Below, in pieces: positions 61,831-64,000 of a stretch of 64,000 nt of DNA. Origin of the DNA: Cordylochernes scorpioides (taxonomy: Eukaryota; Arthropoda; Arachnida; Pseudoscorpiones; Chernetidae). Position numbers and translations under genes: made by a program. The first letter of the stretch is position 1. The number at the start of each line of letters is the position of its first letter. The stretch spans positions 42,702,406 through 42,766,405 of the forward strand of contig CP092877.1 in NCBI GenBank assembly GCA_030710605.1, written 5' to 3'. Below the pieces are notes generated by a model, which saw only the letters and a program-made list of their open reading frames with translations, was not told where the DNA came from and did not search any database.

Positions 61831-62735
61831 ACAATGAAGAGATCGCCAAAGAACAAACTGGTGATTCAGAACTACAAAACCTGATATCAAAGAATACCTT
61901 TCTAAAATTTAAGCAATGCCCACTACAATCAGGCAAATTGTTATGGGGTGACGTGTCTACCAATAATGATGGTTTTAGGAACTTCCATGAACTCTCACAC
62001 CCAGGCATCAAAGCAACTACTAGACAATTAACATCAAGATTTATATGGCCTAATATAAAAAAGACATAAGGAAATGGGCTCAAGCTTGTGTCAACTGCCA
62101 AAAGTGCAAGGTGTAGATGCACACGAAATCAGAAATAGGCAACTATCAAGAGGTGGATGAAAGATTTAGTGTTGTTCACATCGATCTAATTGGTCCTTTA
62201 CCTCCATCGAATGGGAACATCTACTGTCTGACCTGTATCGACAGGAATACCAGCTGGATGGAAGTTGTTCCGCTACCAGATATGAAGTCTGAAACGGTGA
62301 CGAGAGCGTTCTACGAAAACTGGATTGTTAGATTTGGAGCACCTCATACAGTGATATCATATCAAGGAAAGCAGTTTACTTCTCAACTTTTCAAAGATAT
62401 AACAACGCTGTGTGGTATCAAACTTCGCCATCCCACGGCGTACCACCCTCAGTGTAACGGGAAGATCGAAAGTCTTCATAGAACCATCAAAACTGTCATT
62501 CGTGCCCACAATAATATTGGGTGGACAGAAGGGTGCCAACAGTTCTCTTAGGCTTGCTTTTTCTGCTATCCACAAAGATAACAACCATTATTTGTCTCAA
62601 ATGGTATATGGCAAAACCATCAGACTGCCTGGCGAATTCTTTGATGATTCTGAACATCACATGGATGCAGAATAATTTGCTCAGCAGCTTCAAAAGCAAA
62701 TGGAATTACTCAAACCCTTGAATGAAAAACATCAT
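61831..62735 (+). pseudogene. Gypsy-4 integrase, second catalytic Asp changed
   Basis: FHELSHPGIKATTRQLTSRFIWPNIKK and ACVNCQKCK form the zinc finger. The core has FSVVHIDLIGPLPPSNG (first Asp), VISYQGKQFTS where VI(T/S)DQG is expected, so Asp is Tyr, and YHPQCNGKIESLHRTIK (Glu kept). LGGQKGANSSLRLAFS and VYGKTIRLPGEFFDDSE follow in another frame. The enzyme could not work even with the frame intact. Confidence 0.88.
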
Positions 62736-62799
62736 TCGAAGACTAATATGTGTCCATATTACTAGTATAGCATAGTATACTAGACTAGTATTTGTCCAT

Positions 62800-63188
62800 A
62801 AAGATCTGAAAACATGCTCACACGTATTTATCAGGACAGATCGAGTGAAGAAACCTCTAGAACCACCATATGAGGGACCCTTTCCAGTCCTTGCTAGAAC
62901 AGACAAGTACTTCACACTCAAAGTGAAAGGAAGAAATGTGACCATATCGATTGCCGGTTGCGACCTGCTTACTTATTGGCAGATTCGGGAAATCTAACTT
63001 CAGAACACTCACCTGCAGCAAGCCCGATCGTGTCGGGAGCGCTGCCTTCTACATCGTCCCAACAGAATCCTGACCCACCAGATGTGGAGAAGTACACAGA
63101 ATTCCAAGGAACAGGATCAACACCGGACCTGACTAGGACAAGATCAGGGAGAAAAATCAAGAAACCCGTGAGATTTATGGAGCAATAG
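62800..63188 (+). pseudogene. Gypsy-4 Pol C-terminal tail
   Basis: FVHKDLKTCSHVFIRTDRVKKP is followed by LEPPYEGPFPVLARTDKYFTLKVKGRNVTISI (GPF/Y domain), a change of frame near 62955, and RPAYLLADSGN, a Ser/Pro linker and TRSGRKIKKPVRF before the stop at 63186. The last motif is the usual end of CsRn1-like Pol. A ~45 bp palindrome-like insert at about 62750-62795 breaks the frame. Confidence 0.85.
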
Positions 63189-63294
63189 ATTATATTTCTC
63201 CTTTTTTTTCTTGCCTATATTAATGATTTACATATATTGTAATTAACCACTTTGTGCACCGAATCGTGACTTCGCCACTGGAAGGGGAGTACTT

Positions 63295-63556
63295 TGGGGG
63301 CCGAGAGATTTCCTTCCAGCCTGCTGGGATGACGGACCACGCTGTCGGCAAACATACAAGCGGGGCCATGAAATAAGAGATGACCACCGCTGCGCGGCGC
63401 GACAGATAAGCGGAAGTCAATGGGAACCCAATAGACATTCTAGGGTGTTGTCCTTTTGTCTTCCTCTAAAAATGTAGCTAATAAGTAATACCAATAAAAC
63501 ACTAACTTTGAAATACTTTCTGGGCCATCGCTGGACTAATAAATCGACACACTACA
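63295..63556 (+). repeat. Gypsy-4 probable 3' LTR
   Basis: The segment starts TGGGGGCCGAGAG just after the purine tract, has CCAATAAAACAC near 63489 (poly(A) signal) and ends ACACTACA. With no 5' partner the borders are tentative. Confidence 0.6.
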
Positions 63557-63993
63557 AGCCTTCAAACACCTACAACCTCCGCCAATAGATGGCGCTTTCG
63601 CCTCTTGCCGGTCTGGAAATGTGGGAATCGCCGACTACTGTGGTCCTGTTTCCTGGGGCAAATGTTTGTAAATACACGTTTATATTGACCCTGGGAAGTA
63701 ACGTAATGTAAATACCCGTTGATTGTTATTCTGGTTATTTGTATTGTGTAGTAGAAATGACAATAAAAGGAGGAGTGTTAGAACGCCTCAGTCGCTACTC
63801 TTCTGGTAAGTCCCTCGTGTCCCCCCACCAGTGGTAAGGCCGAGAGATACTGTCAGAGGAAAGAAGATCCACTTGAGTTGAGGTTCTCAGGAGGTCTTTG
63901 GGTACTCTGCAGAGGAGAGCAACGGGAGCCTAGGGTAGGTAATCCACGAAAGAGAGGCGTCGTCGCGAAGAACCGGAGGGGTCACGCGCGACA
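63557..63993 (+). repeat. LTR related to the 47655 solo LTR, at the window edge
   Basis: It aligns along its length with the minus-strand solo LTR at 47655-48146: ACACCTACAACCTC, GGGAATCGCCGACT, TAAATACACGTTTATATTG, ACTCTTCTGGTAAGT and the end GCGCGACA. The first ~14 bases of the family are missing at the Gypsy-4 border, and a ~50 bp segment is absent inside. AATAAA is near 63762. It may be a 5' LTR with its body beyond the window or another solo LTR. Confidence 0.75.
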
Positions 63994-64000
63994 ATATGAT

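Larger units (their letters stand above)
59950..63556 (+). mobile_element. Ty3/gypsy retrotransposon, CsRn1-like, 5' truncated (Gypsy-4)
   Basis: It has the end of Gag, protease, reverse transcriptase, RNase H, integrase and a tail on the plus strand, then a purine tract (GGAAGGGGAGTACT at 63280-63293) and a probable 3' LTR (63295-63556). No 5' LTR is present. The protease start (GLRFLVDSGADISII) and the SGRKIKKPVRF end fit the CsRn1 group of gypsy elements. Stops, indels and a lost catalytic Asp inactivate it. Confidence 0.87.

Noticed and set aside
1..64000. A defence or other multi-gene system
   Set aside because: Every longer coding region fits a transposon protein. I find no operon, no nuclease-toxin pair and no clustered host genes.

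Overview
The window is a stretch of animal (most likely arthropod) genome made almost entirely of transposable elements, with no convincing host protein-coding gene. The evidence is a eukaryotic tRNA-Gly gene with a T-run terminator, many (TA)n microsatellites, AT-rich spacers, and a mix of element families typical of arthropods: Ty3/gypsy, Ty1/copia, BEL/Pao, a Penelope-like element with a GIY-YIG domain, LINEs with apurinic endonucleases, mariner/Tc1 transposons and a Helitron-like element. I cannot name the species from the sequence.

Layout. 1-3200: a tRNA-like fragment and a decayed plus-strand copia. 3399-4271: three copies of an unknown ~235 bp unit, one inverted. 6637-6707: an intact tRNA-Gly(GCC), directly followed by a Helitron-like remnant (6715-~9045). 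9511-15226: decayed minus-strand gypsy (Gypsy-1). 15654-18394: nearly complete Penelope-like element with one in-frame stop. 18676-23557: minus-strand gypsy (Gypsy-2) with a foreign solo LTR (19489-20046) in its integrase. 24401-38573: a copia element (Copia-2) with an intact ATTTT target duplication; its pol carries a DD41D mariner (26966-28131), and its 3' LTR is split by a complete, young gypsy (Gypsy-3, 30036-38460) whose two 939 bp LTRs look almost identical and whose pol frame is open for 1379 codons.

38574-64000. A LINE deletion derivative (39971-41953, 16 bp target duplication) has an ORF1 that begins with a signal-like segment and a 2A-like NPGP motif. A BEL/Pao element (42668-46741, GATGT duplication) has lost most of pol and carries a Tc1 element in one LTR. 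47655-48146 is a solo LTR. A mariner-type transposon with ~400 bp inverted repeats (48936-55760) contains a 4 kb LINE inserted in its transposase, with a 12 bp target duplication. A decayed minus-strand gypsy (Gypsy-5) abuts a decayed plus-strand CsRn1-like gypsy (Gypsy-4), followed by a relative of the 47655 solo LTR that reaches the window edge.

How the parts relate. The nesting gives relative ages: copia before mariner and Gypsy-3; mariner before its LINE; BEL before Tc1; Gypsy-2 before its solo LTR. Gypsy insertions use 4 bp duplications of alternating purine/pyrimidine (TATA, ATAT, GTAT), often inside (TA)n runs. Almost every coding region is broken. The exception is Gypsy-3 pol, although the Gag frame of that copy has an upstream TGA. 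I see no defence system, operon or host pathway. The strongest leads are the Gypsy-3 Pol C-terminal hydrophobic extension, the 2A-bearing LINE derivative, the DD41D mariner, the Helitron next to the tRNA gene, and the unknown inverted/tandem repeat.
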